From Bacillus sp. FJAT-49711 (lineage in GTDB: Bacteria > Bacillota > Bacilli > Bacillales > Bacillaceae_C): a stretch of 64,000 nucleotides of DNA. Position 1 is the stretch's first letter. The number at the start of each line of letters is the position of its first letter. The notes beneath the pieces are model-generated. The model ran no database searches, was not told the origin of the DNA, and saw nothing but the letters and a program-made list of their open reading frames with translations. The position numbers were made by a program, and so were the translations under genes. The stretch lies in contig NZ_JAGYPL010000001.1 of assembly GCF_018343715.1 (NCBI RefSeq), positions 832,840 through 896,839 on the forward strand. Direction: 5' to 3'. This document shows, one piece after another, positions 17,257 through 25,716 of this stretch.

Positions 17257-17272
17257 GTGGGGGCTTCCCCAC
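17257..17272 (+). other. GC-rich hairpin in AT-rich DNA
   Basis: GTGGGG and CCCCAC form a perfect 6-bp stem with a GCTT loop. There is no T run directly behind it, so it could be a processed repeat or a weak terminator of the HEPN-like remnant. Confidence 0.4.
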
Positions 17273-17652
17273 CTATTACTGGCATTTTTGAGGTAAAAGT
17301 TTTACCTAGGCTACTTTGGTATAATAGAAAGGCTTAGTATAAGAAACACGGATGATTACTTATACAGAAGTCATTTGCGAATCTTTCGTACCGATTTTAT
17401 TGAAATTTGGAAGAGAATTTTAATGTAGTATCCTATACATAACATTTCCGACCTTGTGGCAATAAATGTACTAGGGAGTGCAAGACTGTTTACCATTTCC
17501 TAGTATCATATCGAGGAAAAACATTGACTTCTAAGATTCTGTAAACGAAAATGAGGTACTTGTGAAATATACCTAATTCTACAAATCAAGTATTTTTAAA
17601 CAAGTAGACTATCTTTTAAAAGCAATATTATATAAAAATTCGAGGTGTCATT

Positions 17653-18765
17653 ATGGCTAAACAAACTGGTTTCAGCATTGTTGACGATATTTTCAATAAG
17701 ACTAAAGAAGAAATTAATAAGCTAATGCCTGTAAATATCATGGTAATTGGTAAAACCGGTATAGGAAAGAGTACCTTAATTAATAATGTTTTCAGAGAAA
17801 ACCTAGCAGAAACAGGAATTGGACAACCAGTAACTCAACATCTAAGAAAGATTACAAAAAAAGAAATTCCTCTTTGTATATATGATACAAAAGGCTTAGA
17901 GTTAAAAGAGGAAGTTCAAGAAGAAATTATTCAAGAAATTAACGGTAAAATTAAAGATTTATATCTAAAAGGTGAAGAAAAAGATTATATACATGCAATA
18001 TGGTATTGCATTAATTCAAATTCAAACAGAATTGAAGAATTAGAAATAGACTTAATTAACTCATTTGCAGAAAATGTACCCGTAATTCTTGTGTTGACTC
18101 AAAGTTTTGGTGAAAGCGCCTTTGAATTTAAAAAGGTTATCGAAGAATTGAATCTTAATGTAAAAGCAGTTCAAACTGTTTTAGCAGAGCCTTTTAAAAT
18201 ATCCAAGGACATCAATATTCCTTCCCATGGGCTGAAAGAATTAGTTGGAAAAACTTATGAGGTTTTACCTGAAGCTGTAAAAAAGTCTTTTAACAATGCT
18301 CAGAAAGTTGATATCGAAAAAAAAGCAAAAGAAGCAAGGGTTTGGTCAACCGGTTATATAGCTGGCAGTTTTGGTGCGGGATTTACACCGATACCATTTT
18401 CAGATGCTGCTGTTTTAGTACCAATGCAAGTAGGAATGTTAGCTCACATTACAGCTATTTTTGGAATTTCTTTAGACAAAGCGTTAGTAAGTGGAATTGT
18501 GGCTTCGATTGGTGGTAGTGGAGGAGCGGCATTATTAGGAAGATATATTGTTTCTAATTTACTAAAACTCATACCGGGAGTTGGCACTATTGCAGGTGGA
18601 TTAATTAGTGGTTCCACTGCATCAATGTTAACGACTGCTTTAGCTTTATCCTATATTGAGGTTATGCAAAAGGTTGCCGAAGCGGAGTATAGAGGCAAAA
18701 GCTATGATAATGAACAAATTGCTAGAATGATGAAAGAGATGTACGAAGAAAACATTAAAAAATAA
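17653..18765 (+). CDS. GTPase with C-terminal DUF697 membrane domain
   Basis: A 370-residue protein. Residues 25-190 are a GTPase of the TrmE-Era-EngA-like class: G1 GKTGIGKST 33-41, G2 Thr near position 60, G3 DTKG 78-81, G4 in the form LTQS. Residues 230-345 are a DUF697-type region with glycine-rich hydrophobic helices (GYIAGSFGAGFTPIPFSDA, VSGIVASIGGSGGAALL, LIPGVGTIAGGLISGSTAS), which usually associate with membranes. Such proteins occur in stress and phage-defence neighbourhoods. AATTCGAGGTGTC gives a fair ribosome binding site. It is monocistronic, with a palindromic terminator 50 bp downstream. Confidence 0.9.
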   Translation: MAKQTGFSIVDDIFNKTKEEINKLMPVNIMVIGKTGIGKSTLINNVFRENLAETGIGQPVTQHLRKITKKEIPLCIYDTKGLELKEEVQEEIIQEINGKIKDLYLKGEEKDYIHAIWYCINSNSNRIEELEIDLINSFAENVPVILVLTQSFGESAFEFKKVIEELNLNVKAVQTVLAEPFKISKDINIPSHGLKELVGKTYEVLPEAVKKSFNNAQKVDIEKKAKEARVWSTGYIAGSFGAGFTPIPFSDAAVLVPMQVGMLAHITAIFGISLDKALVSGIVASIGGSGGAALLGRYIVSNLLKLIPGVGTIAGGLISGSTASMLTTALALSYIEVMQKVAEAEYRGKSYDNEQIARMMKEMYEENIKK

Positions 18766-18815
18766 CATGCTAATATGTATTTTGATGAAAAAACTATATC
18801 CTTTATTCCATATGT

Positions 18816-18877
18816 GGGTGCCTGATCCCCAGTGCGGTAACGTATTACCTCACCGGGGATCAGGCATCTTTTTTTCT
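18816..18877 (+). terminator. Imperfect palindromic repeat, copy 3, with terminator form
   Basis: GGGTGCCTGATCCCC (18816-18830) pairs with GGGGATCAGGCATC (18855-18868), followed by eight Ts. It is the best-preserved terminator-like member of the palindrome set and ends the GTPase gene. Confidence 0.8.
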
Positions 18878-18911
18878 AATTTGAGAGATGCTTCTTCCGG
18901 AAGCTTATCCT

Positions 18912-19073
18912 TTAGTTGCTTATAATAATCTCATCTGACGAATACACTAAAATTCTAACGGTTCCACCATAAACATATGATCGAATCAATATAGGCTTGT
19001 TGTATTTGTCCGTAAAACGAAAGTCGGGTCCAACAATACTGACAACCAGATGAATTTCATAAGACAGAGCCAC
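18912..19073 (-). pseudogene. Small minus-strand frame, probable remnant
   Basis: 53 codons from a GTG to TAA at 18912. The text is protein-like (VVSIVGPDFRFTDKYNKP, SYVYGGTVRILVYSSDEII) with beta-strand character, but the start has no separate ribosome binding site. Probably the 3' end of a larger lost gene. Not recognised. Confidence 0.35.
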
Positions 19074-19360
19074 CTCCCGAAGTATTTAGATTTTGGTTGT
19101 ATTTTTGGTCATGTTTTTAAGTAGTTTTTAAGGTTTTTAGAGAAGTTCACTTACCATATCCAAAAACGGTCGTTTATGGTCATTTATCCATAACTAATGA
19201 ACTAAATGACTTTTTAAATTTTGTTCAACAAACAGGCCATTGTTGAAGATGTTTTATTCAGCTAACTTGGCAGGATAGCGAATTAATTTCATTCCAATTT
19301 CGGTAAATGTATTAAAAAAGATAAATGAAATCCGGAAATTTGGAAAAGTTTACAAAAAAG

Positions 19361-19417
19361 TAGTTGCAATGGCATCCTATATGGCGTATTATGAAATTAG
19401 TTGCAATAACATCCTAT
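19361..19417 (+). promoter_or_regulatory. MarR gene promoter with two operator-like direct repeats
   Basis: TAGTTGCAATGGCATCCTAT (19361-19380) and TAGTTGCAATAACATCCTAT (19398-19417) agree at 18 of 20 positions. A promoter fits between them: -35 TTGCAA (19364-19369), 17-bp spacer, -10 TATTAT (19387-19392). The first repeat covers the -35 box and the second the start region and leader. Binding by the MarR protein to repress its own gene is inferred. Confidence 0.7.
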
Positions 19418-19433
19418 TTAAGGGGGAAGTAAA

Positions 19434-19895
19434 CTGAGCGAGCAGTCGAGGCAAAATGACAAGGGATTAACGAAATCGCACGGCCAATACATCTCGGCCA
19501 TCTACCGACACATGCAGATATTGATCTCAAACGAGTTGGCGCCGTATCGAATCGGAAGCGGACAGTATATATTTCTGATGGCGATTGCGTTTCAACAACC
19601 AATCACTCAGAAGGAGCTAAGCAAGAAACTGCTCATTGACAAAACGACTACAGCCAAGGCGATTACCAAGCTGGAAGCAGAAGGTTACGTGCGGAGGGAA
19701 CCCGATCCCGCCGACAACCGCTATCATCTGCTCTATTTGACGGACTCGGGACGTGAGGTGGTACCGAGAGTACAGGAAGGGCTGGACCGCGTTAAAAGTA
19801 AAACCAGAATGGGCATTACCGATGAGGAGTATGACTTGTTGGTTGGCTTGCTAAGAACCGTACTTAGCAATCTTACCGAACGGGAGAAGACGTAG
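19434..19895 (+). CDS. MarR family transcriptional regulator
   Basis: A dimeric winged-helix repressor. The helix-turn-helix is ITQKELSKKLLIDKTTTAKAI followed by the wing VRREPDPADNRYHLLYLT in shortened form (RREPDPADNR), both typical of the family. I extend the gene upstream of the first ATG (19512) to a CTG at 19434, because AGGGGGAAG lies 7 bases before it, the frame is open, and the extra 26 residues (KSHGQYISAIYRH) supply dimerisation helix 1. With CTG the protein has 153 residues, normal for MarR. By eye the region 19.43-20.47 kb is richer in G and C than its neighbours, suggesting transfer together with the VOC gene. Confidence 0.9.
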   Translation: MSEQSRQNDKGLTKSHGQYISAIYRHMQILISNELAPYRIGSGQYIFLMAIAFQQPITQKELSKKLLIDKTTTAKAITKLEAEGYVRREPDPADNRYHLLYLTDSGREVVPRVQEGLDRVKSKTRMGITDEEYDLLVGLLRTVLSNLTEREKT

Positions 19896-19897
19896 GG

Positions 19898-20049
19898 ATG
19901 AGCGGGAATGGAGGGTTAGGCTTGATCGAAGAGTTGTTGATTTGGGCTGGCATTACGAGCAAGTTCATCGATTCGAAGGGTATGAATTTCAGTTGAACGG
20001 CAATGAAGTCGGGCATCATTACGGAAACCGCTTGTTTACTTACTCATGA
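19898..20049 (+). pseudogene. Frameshifted luciferase-domain (DUF5519-like) remnant
   Basis: An ATG at 19898 begins MSGNGGLGLIEELLIWAGIT. The coherent text then moves to another frame: VHRFEGYEFQLNGNEVGHHYG and NRLFTYS, stop 20047-20049. The pattern L..W.G.....HRF.G.EF.L...E.GH.HG.RL is how I remember small luciferase-domain proteins. It is truncated and frameshifted between MarR and VOC genes, with the same GC-richer composition. Confidence 0.55.
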
Positions 20050-20099
20050 TTGAAATCGTGCGTTTCAAATATGATCAAATAAAATTTAGGAGGATGTAA

Positions 20100-20471
20100 A
20101 TGATGATAGCGAACCCGTTTATCGTAGTGGAGAACTGCAAAGACGAAATCAAGTACTATCAAAGCGTTTTTGGTGGTGAGATTGAGATTCTGCGCAAGCA
20201 AGGGGAAGAGGTGCTAAACGCGGACCTACATGTAGAGGGGGCAACCCTTAAGTTTGCAGATACTCGAGCGGCAAAGCCGGTGCTAAAAGGCGATTACGTG
20301 AGAGTCTTCTTGAAAATCGAGACGGAGGAAGCGTTCCGAAAGATCTACGGAGATTTTGCTGCTGGCGGGACTATTAATTCGGAAGTGTACGAAGCTCCGT
20401 TTAACGGACTGCTTGCCATCGTTACCGACCGAAACGGCGTGTGCTGGGTGCTGTCCTATTATCGAACTTAA
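20100..20471 (+). CDS. VOC family (glyoxalase/PhnB-like) protein
   Basis: A 123-residue vicinal-oxygen-chelate protein. It opens with NPFIVVENCKDEIKYYQSVFG, the usual PhnB-like start (phF....aeeAi.fY..vFg), and ends with the second repeat motif GLLAIVTDRNGVCWVLSY. Members bind metals or sequester and modify small molecules such as antibiotics; the substrate is unknown. TAGGAGGATG gives a strong ribosome binding site. It lies downstream of a MarR gene, so it may be part of a small resistance-type unit. A terminator lies 160 bp downstream. Confidence 0.88.
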   Translation: MMIANPFIVVENCKDEIKYYQSVFGGEIEILRKQGEEVLNADLHVEGATLKFADTRAAKPVLKGDYVRVFLKIETEEAFRKIYGDFAAGGTINSEVYEAPFNGLLAIVTDRNGVCWVLSYYRT

Positions 20472-20628
20472 TGTTGAGAATTCATTGGCTGAGTAGTCCT
20501 ATCGAAGCAACTCTTAAGGGACAAGAACACGTATTGTTACCGTAGTTCTCATCGAAATAACAGGTACTTATTTTGAATAAAGTATAGGCAATGATTTTCA
20601 GCAAAACGGGCGCTTTAATGGAGTAACT

Positions 20629-20675
20629 AAAGCCTAATTTCTCGGTGTTAAAAGCGAGAAATTAGGCTTTTTTTT
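20629..20675 (+). terminator. Strong rho-independent terminator and group IIC intron target
   Basis: AAAGCCTAATTTCTCG pairs perfectly with CGAGAAATTAGGCTTT across 10 bases and ends in TTTTTTTT. The group II intron begins three bases after the T run, as expected for class C introns, which recognise terminator hairpins. Confidence 0.92.
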
Positions 20676-20678
20676 ATT

Positions 20679-22566
20679 GTGCGCCCAGCATGGGCGTAGT
20701 CTATAGGGTGCAAGTCCCGAACTGCGAAGGCAGAAGTAGCAGTTAGCTTAACGCAAGGGTGTCCACGGTGACGTGGAATCTGAAGGAAGCGAGCGGCAAA
20801 CCTCCGGTCTGAGGAACACGAACTTCATATTAGGCTATTTACGATTGGGTGAGTTTGCAGTACAGAACAAAGCCCTTTCTGCCGAAGGTTGTATGTAGTA
20901 AATGAAGCAGATAGGTGGAGGGAAAGACTACGTTCTTACCTGGGGAGGTCTGATTGGAACGCCAAGTTCACTTGGTAACCTATCCAGTGATGGATAGCTG
21001 AACAATCAGAAGTCAGCAGAGGCCATAGTACCATTCGAACTCGAGAAGAATGGGAAGGGCTGAACAATTAAGAGAGAGCAACATCTTGGCATTCAGTAAC
21101 CTGCGATGAACACAGATAACCGATAAGGCATGCTTGAAGGAGGATATGGTGAATCCCATGGGGGACTTCAAGATGGTGGAGCAGAACTGGCATAAGTGGA
21201 ATCGTTGTTCACGGAAAGAGGCGTAACCAATGTTAATGGAACGAATACTGTCACGGGAAAACCTCCTTTCCGCCCTGAAAAGGGTGGAACGAAATAAAGG
21301 AAGTCATGGTGTGGATGGGATGTCCGTACAAAACCTACGAGAGCATATCAAGAAACACTGGGAATCCATGAAAATGGAACTTCTTGAGGGTACCTATACA
21401 CCGCAACCCGTCCGCAGGGTCGAAATCCCGAAACCTGACGGTGGGGTGCGATTATTAGGTATCCCTACCGTAACAGACCGTCTCATTCAACAAGCAATTG
21501 CCCAAGTTTTAACGACTATATATGACCCGATGTTCTCAGACCATAGTTATGGATTTCGACCAGGTCGAAGCGCCCATGATGCGGTTAGGAAAGCAAAAGG
21601 TTATATACAGGAAGGTTATCGTTGGGTGGTTGATATCGACTTGGAGAAGTTCTTCGACAGAGTAAACCATGACAAATTAATGGGGACACTAGCGAAACGA
21701 ATCGAAGATAAACGCCTGCTTAAGTTAATCCGTAAATATCTAGAATCGGGAATCATGATAAATGGCATTGTGACAACCAGTGAGGAAGGAACTCCACAAG
21801 GAGGACCTCTCAGTCCTTTACTCTCTAACATTGTCCTTGACGAATTTGACAAGAAGTTAGAGGAAAGAGGTCACAAATTTGTACGATACGCCGATGATGC
21901 TAATATCTATGTGAAAACAATGAAAGCAGGAAACCGGGTGATGGATTCCATCACCTTGTTTATAGAAGGAAAGCTTAAGCTGAAAGTTAATTTGAAAAAG
22001 TCAGCTGTAGACCGTCCTTGGAAGAGGAAATTTCTTGGATTCAGTTTTACCTTTCATAAAGAACCCAAAGTTCGGATTGCCAAAGAAAGCGTGAAACGGA
22101 TGAAGAATAAAATCCGAGAAATTACCTCAAGAAAGAAACCTTATCCCATGGAATATCGAATAGAGAAACTAAACCAATATCTAATGGGATGGTGCGGATA
22201 CTTCGCCCTGGCAGATACGCCAAGTGTATTCAGGGAGTTTGATTCATGGATTAGAAGAAGACTTCGGATGTGTATGTGGAAGAATTGGAAGAAACCAAGC
22301 ACGAAGGTGAGGAACCTCATTAGACTTGGCGTTCCGAAAGGAAAGGCTTATGAATGGGGAAACTCACGTAGAAGTTATTGGAGAATCTCCAAAAGTCCGA
22401 TACTACACAGAACCCTTGGAAACTCCTACTGGAATTCCCAAGGGCTCAAAAGTCTATTATCTCGTTACGAAACTTTGCGTCACCAATCTTAGTTGAACCG
22501 CCGTATACCGAACGGTATGTACGGTGGTGTGAGAGGTCGGGGGTTAATCACTCCCTCCTACTCGAT
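20679..22566 (+). mobile_element. Group II intron, bacterial class C
   Basis: A complete retrotransposing ribozyme. The 5' end GTGCGCCCAGCATGGGCG is a canonical group II start. The reverse transcriptase is encoded in the loop of domain IV. Domain V is seen at about 22497-22533 (CCGTATACCGAACGGTATG and GTACGGT), and domain VI ends in CCTACTCGAT near 22566, my estimate of the 3' boundary. The short protein without an endonuclease domain and the position right behind a terminator both fit class C. Confidence 0.93.
21230..22492 (+). CDS. ltrA: Group IIC intron reverse transcriptase/maturase
   Basis: A 420-residue multifunctional intron protein: it helps splicing and copies the intron into DNA targets. 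RT blocks are complete: RT0/1 (GVDGMSVQNLREHI), IPKPDGGVRLLGIPTVTDRL, SYGFRPGRSAHDAV, VVDIDLEKFFDRVNHD, GTPQGGPLSPLLSNI, catalytic YADD at 220-223 and KRKFLGFSF. Thumb/maturase domain X follows (YLMGWCGYFALADTP, RRRLRMCMWKNWKKP). No HNH endonuclease, as in class C proteins such as that of GsI-IIC, which it resembles strongly from memory. No disruption is seen, so the intron may be active. Confidence 0.95.
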   Translation: MLMERILSRENLLSALKRVERNKGSHGVDGMSVQNLREHIKKHWESMKMELLEGTYTPQPVRRVEIPKPDGGVRLLGIPTVTDRLIQQAIAQVLTTIYDPMFSDHSYGFRPGRSAHDAVRKAKGYIQEGYRWVVDIDLEKFFDRVNHDKLMGTLAKRIEDKRLLKLIRKYLESGIMINGIVTTSEEGTPQGGPLSPLLSNIVLDEFDKKLEERGHKFVRYADDANIYVKTMKAGNRVMDSITLFIEGKLKLKVNLKKSAVDRPWKRKFLGFSFTFHKEPKVRIAKESVKRMKNKIREITSRKKPYPMEYRIEKLNQYLMGWCGYFALADTPSVFREFDSWIRRRLRMCMWKNWKKPSTKVRNLIRLGVPKGKAYEWGNSRRSYWRISKSPILHRTLGNSYWNSQGLKSLLSRYETLRHQS

Positions 22567-22827
22567 TGGATTTCCTTACCGTTGTAAACCCGTATTTTCC
22601 TGATGTTACTCTCTTAGCGTAGGAAAATCGACTTTTTTTATTCCAAAATTCTCTTAACGTATGTTTTCCGCGTTTTGTTGGTAGAGCCCCAGATATAGGG
22701 ATACCTTTTCATGTGTGTATATACTCTCATATTCCCTAAGTTCAATAAAGAGAGGTAGGGGTTGGTTTGCTCATATGAGAGGAAAATACTCAATCGTACA
22801 TTTAGTTTGCCTCAAAGTTCTAGGGGC

Positions 22828-23766
22828 TTACTCACCTACCATACCGTCATTATCATTATCGCGCATATAAGGGTACAACCAATGATCACTCGTTATTGGC
22901 ATACTGAAACCTGCTGCTTTTGCTTCTTTAATCGTCACCTGTCCATTACCGTTTGTATCAACACTAGAAATATCACCGTTTGTATTTGAACTAGTTGAAT
23001 CAGAAGGTTCACTGCCTGTTAAACCGAGTGATGAATTTACTTCATCAGGGTTCACATTGTCAAATGTATCAACGATCTCGTTACCCATTAAAGTATAGGT
23101 ATACTGATAACGTGTAGGAATCTGCGTTTCCGTATTCGGATATGTGATAATGGCTTCAAAATTAGTGACTCCACCGGCGCTACGAATCACGTCTTCCATA
23201 TAAGCTTGATCACCATGTCGGTTGAGCGTACTATCTTGTGGGGTAATATTATAAGCATTCGATACCCCTCCGAGAGAATCAGCAATGATATGTCCTTCAT
23301 CTAAAACGTCACTTTCAACACCAGGAACCTTTGCCTCATCAGAATAATATCTGCCAGATGATAATACAGGTTCATTATTATCATCTTGTACAATGATTTC
23401 CTCAGCAATGACACGTACTAGTTGCCCGTATTCATTAGTAAATGCCCAATATTCACGGTCCCCATAACCAATATCAACGACGACGTTAGTTTCACGATAT
23501 CCAGACAAATCACCACCATCAACTTCAATAAGTTTGTATCCTGAGAACAGTTCATTATTTGGTTGGGTCGGTGTTTTCTCTACTACTGGTTCATCAGCTA
23601 CTGTAGTAATAGCTTCTTCTTTTTCACTATTTTCATTTGTATTAATTGTGGTTACTTCTTGTGGATCTGTTTCTCCATCTGTAATGGATAAATCTTCTAC
23701 GTTGGTACAACCAACCATAAAGATGGTCGTTAAAAGTAAGATTAAATAGGTCATTTTCTTTTTCAT
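22828..23766 (-). CDS. Secreted lipoprotein, DNA/RNA non-specific endonuclease
   Basis: A 312-residue exported nuclease. Signal peptide with lipobox FMVGC (Cys20 is lipidated) and an acidic linker to about residue 70. The nuclease domain follows at 75-235 with DEGHIIADSLGG (DEGH 156-159 in place of DRGH; His is the general base) and NITPQDSTLNRHGDQAYME with the metal-binding Asn. The C-terminus (268-312) with DTNGNGQVTIKEA and MRDNDNDGMVGE is an Excalibur-like calcium-binding motif. It probably degrades extracellular nucleic acid. GGGGAG lies before the ATG. Single gene on the minus strand. Confidence 0.9.
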   Translation of the reverse strand: MKKKMTYLILLLTTIFMVGCTNVEDLSITDGETDPQEVTTINTNENSEKEEAITTVADEPVVEKTPTQPNNELFSGYKLIEVDGGDLSGYRETNVVVDIGYGDREYWAFTNEYGQLVRVIAEEIIVQDDNNEPVLSSGRYYSDEAKVPGVESDVLDEGHIIADSLGGVSNAYNITPQDSTLNRHGDQAYMEDVIRSAGGVTNFEAIITYPNTETQIPTRYQYTYTLMGNEIVDTFDNVNPDEVNSSLGLTGSEPSDSTSSNTNGDISSVDTNGNGQVTIKEAKAAGFSMPITSDHWLYPYMRDNDNDGMVGE

Positions 23767-24060
23767 TTTAAGACTCCCCTAAAATAGTTTCATGTTGTTC
23801 ATTCTAATAATCTCGGAATGTTAACAGAGATTAATGTTGTAAACTAAACCAATTACTACTGTTAAAGTAATCAAAAGAAAGAATAAAAAAGTACCCTTTA
23901 GTTTTTCTAATTCCTTATTATCCCTTACTTTAACAGTTGAATATTACCACATAAAATAACTTAAAACGTAATTGTCGTCCTCCCAAATTTGAATGTTTTA
24001 TGAATCAGTTATTATCCGCTCAAGTTTTAATAAGGCGGTGTTTATCTTATAGAGGGACAG

Positions 24061-24207
24061 GATGAAATACCTAAAAGAAAATTTGAGTGGGCTGTCTTAT
24101 GGGTGGAGATGACTGGTGAACGTGCAAGGATCGATGCAAAAGTTAGTAATATGTATATCGTGTACGACCTTAATGTGCGAATGTTTTACTTGTTTGAACG
24201 AGAATAA
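24061..24207 (+). pseudogene. Remnant of an unknown gene
   Basis: An open stretch with no start or ribosome binding site reads DEIPKRKFEWAVLWVEMTGE, then ARIDAKVSNMYIVYDLNVRM and FYLFERE before TAA. The amphipathic alternating text looks like the C-terminus of a real protein. Not recognised. Confidence 0.3.
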
Positions 24208-24256
24208 CACCACCTGAACGGGAATAGATTTTCCCTTATGGCAGAGGATGGCATGG

Positions 24257-24300
24257 AGGTACCTGACCCCCGTTACTTACTAAGGGTCAGGTACCTTTTT
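24257..24300 (+). terminator. Palindromic repeat, copy 4, with terminator form
   Basis: AGGTACCTGACCC (24257-24269) pairs perfectly with GGGTCAGGTACCT (24284-24296), followed by a short T run. Member of the palindrome set. Confidence 0.75.
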
Positions 24301-24491
24301 AAAGATTTTGCCAAAACATATGGAGTCCATAATCCTCCCTCTATTTTTCTAGAATGTAAACACAATTATTTAGGGAGTGGGTAGTGCATGTAAATCCCTT
24401 TATTTTACAATAATATTTAGTTAAGAAAAGAGTCTACAAAAATAAAAATTAGCTAAAGATATGGTTGAGAATATATTGGGAGGAATGCTGT

Positions 24492-24779
24492 ATGACGAAT
24501 GCTAGAGATAACTGGGAGCTTATCGAACTTTCCCATAAACTTGAACAAGAAGCAATTGACGCAAGAAATAGTGCGGATATTGAAGCTGTTCAAGAGGTGA
24601 AACAACAATTACATGAACTACAGCATCGAATAATAAACGCACAGGGAAGAGAGATGAAAGGAAATGTTACTCCTGGTGAGCCTTTATTTGACGCTCATTT
24701 GCGTGTAGAAGATTCGGTGGGGCACATGGAGAGAGCACTCATAAATCTTCAAGCTATGCAGGATGATTCACAACCATAA
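24492..24779 (+). CDS. Small helical protein
   Basis: 95 residues from the ATG at 24492, chosen over the upstream TTG/ATG-containing frame because GGGAGGAATGC sits at good distance. The protein is acidic and helical with a coiled-coil-like core (ELSHKLEQEAIDARNSADIE, VQEVKQQLHELQHRI) and a C-terminal helix (VGHMERALINLQAMQ). No signal or metal motif. It could be a small regulatory or structural protein; family not recognised. A stem-loop follows at 24834-24870. Confidence 0.65.
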   Translation: MTNARDNWELIELSHKLEQEAIDARNSADIEAVQEVKQQLHELQHRIINAQGREMKGNVTPGEPLFDAHLRVEDSVGHMERALINLQAMQDDSQP

Positions 24780-24833
24780 TCCAAAAAAGCTTGAATTATA
24801 ATCACATAACAAATACTCAGTGAATCAAATGCC

Positions 24834-24870
24834 AGTCCTCTCCTACAAAAGATTTAAAGTAGGGAGGACT
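24834..24870 (+). terminator. Stem-loop after the 95-residue gene
   Basis: AGTCCTCTCCTAC pairs with GTAGGGAGGACT with one bulge across a 12-base A-rich loop. A T run is almost absent, so termination is likely but not certain. Confidence 0.5.
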
Positions 24871-25078
24871 AGCGCTTTACATGGTCCAGGCACAGACACA
24901 ATTCCAGTACAATTCAAAATTATTTTAGTGCACTTTTGTTTATTGACAACATGAGGGAATAAGAGATTTACCGTGCTAGGAGATGCACTTTTTAGGAAAA
25001 ACAAGATTATGTATGGATCCTATTGATTGAAAGATTGAAAAAATATTAAACCTTCACATAACTTTACTAAATGTATGA

Positions 25079-25128
25079 TATAATCTTTCTGAAAGGGAGG
25101 TTGATGATTATGTTGAAATTAAGATGAA
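25079..25128 (+). other. Promoter-like sequence with a seven-codon mini-frame
   Basis: TATAAT (25079-25084), then a strong ribosome binding site GAAAGGGAGGTTGATG (25091 on), then a frame coding only MIMLKLR before TGA. It is either the beginning of a lost gene or a leader peptide; no attenuator is visible behind it. Confidence 0.35.
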
Positions 25129-25326
25129 AATAAAAACTGTTTAAGTTTGCTTACTTCGTATTAAATCTGCAATTTTCCCCCGTTCTGTTTCACCATTTTA
25201 AATCCACTCATCATATCCTCATAAAAACATTCTACTAAAATGCTGAAGTGAATAGATTCTGTTAAATTCTTGAATAAATGGGAATTTTGCCGGTTGTATC
25301 AAAACCACTTAAAAAGGAGAGATACT

Positions 25327-25716
25327 ATGGATGCCGTGCTGAGTAAGATTGCCAAAGGTGTTACTATTTGTTATTCAGAAGTTTTCCCCAATCTAGATAA
25401 CGATTATTTACATCTTAATTATCTTGGAAAATTATTTTTGTTTGCAGACTCCTATTGTATGAACCCAGATTGTACATGCCAAGAGGTAGTTCTAAATTTT
25501 TTACAGACCTATCCAAGAGAGAATGAAAAAAACAACAATTTTATAGTAAGATTTAAACTTAATGGCAGGGGATATAAAATACATGACCAGGGCCGATTCA
25601 ATAGAAGTGAAATAAAGGCAATCATTATGCGCATAACTGTAGACGATAGTTATGTAAAACTTTTTAATGAAAGATATACAGAAATGAAGGAAAAAGCAAT
25701 AAAAATAATAAGTTAA
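25327..25716 (+). CDS. Uncharacterised protein with CxxxxCxC metal-type motif
   Basis: 129 residues from the ATG at 25327, preceded by AAAAAGGAGAGAT; the longer frame from 25270 has no such site. Residues around 43-52 read YCMNPDCTCQEV, a CxxxxCxC cluster that I know from small proteins related to SEC-C/YecA-type metal-binding families. The rest is alpha/beta (FIVRFKLNGRGYKIHDQGRF). It could bind zinc. It stands alone; the next gene is about 210 bp downstream. Confidence 0.65.
   Translation: MDAVLSKIAKGVTICYSEVFPNLDNDYLHLNYLGKLFLFADSYCMNPDCTCQEVVLNFLQTYPRENEKNNNFIVRFKLNGRGYKIHDQGRFNRSEIKAIIMRITVDDSYVKLFNERYTEMKEKAIKIIS

Larger units (their letters stand above)
16688..17652. other. Long decayed stretch
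   Basis: 965 bp between the Mrr-type gene and the GTPase gene without an intact gene. It holds a minus-strand terminator with a decayed minus-strand gene, a HEPN-like remnant on the plus strand, a GTGGGG hairpin at 17257-17272 and a TATAAT near 17319 (separate entries for the main ones). Confidence 0.7.
18766..19433. other. Intergenic stretch with palindromic terminator and small remnant
   Basis: 668 bp. Contents: palindrome copy 3, a 53-codon minus-strand frame (18912-19073), then AT-rich DNA with no gene until the MarR promoter at 19361-19417. Confidence 0.6.
23767..24491. other. Intergenic stretch with remnant and palindrome
   Basis: About 725 bp. It holds the promoter side of the nuclease gene, a remnant frame at 24061-24207, palindrome copy 4 at 24257-24300 and the leader of the next gene. 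Nothing else seen. Confidence 0.55.
24780..25326. other. Intergenic stretch with hairpin and a mini-frame
   Basis: About 547 bp with the hairpin at 24834-24870 and a well-presented seven-codon frame at 25105-25128 (separate entries). The remainder is AT-rich without a gene. Confidence 0.5.

Noticed and set aside
4215-18765. Complete type I or type III restriction-modification system
   Set aside because: Helicase and nuclease genes are present, but no methyltransferase motif (DPPY/NPPF or PCQ) and no specificity subunit were seen.
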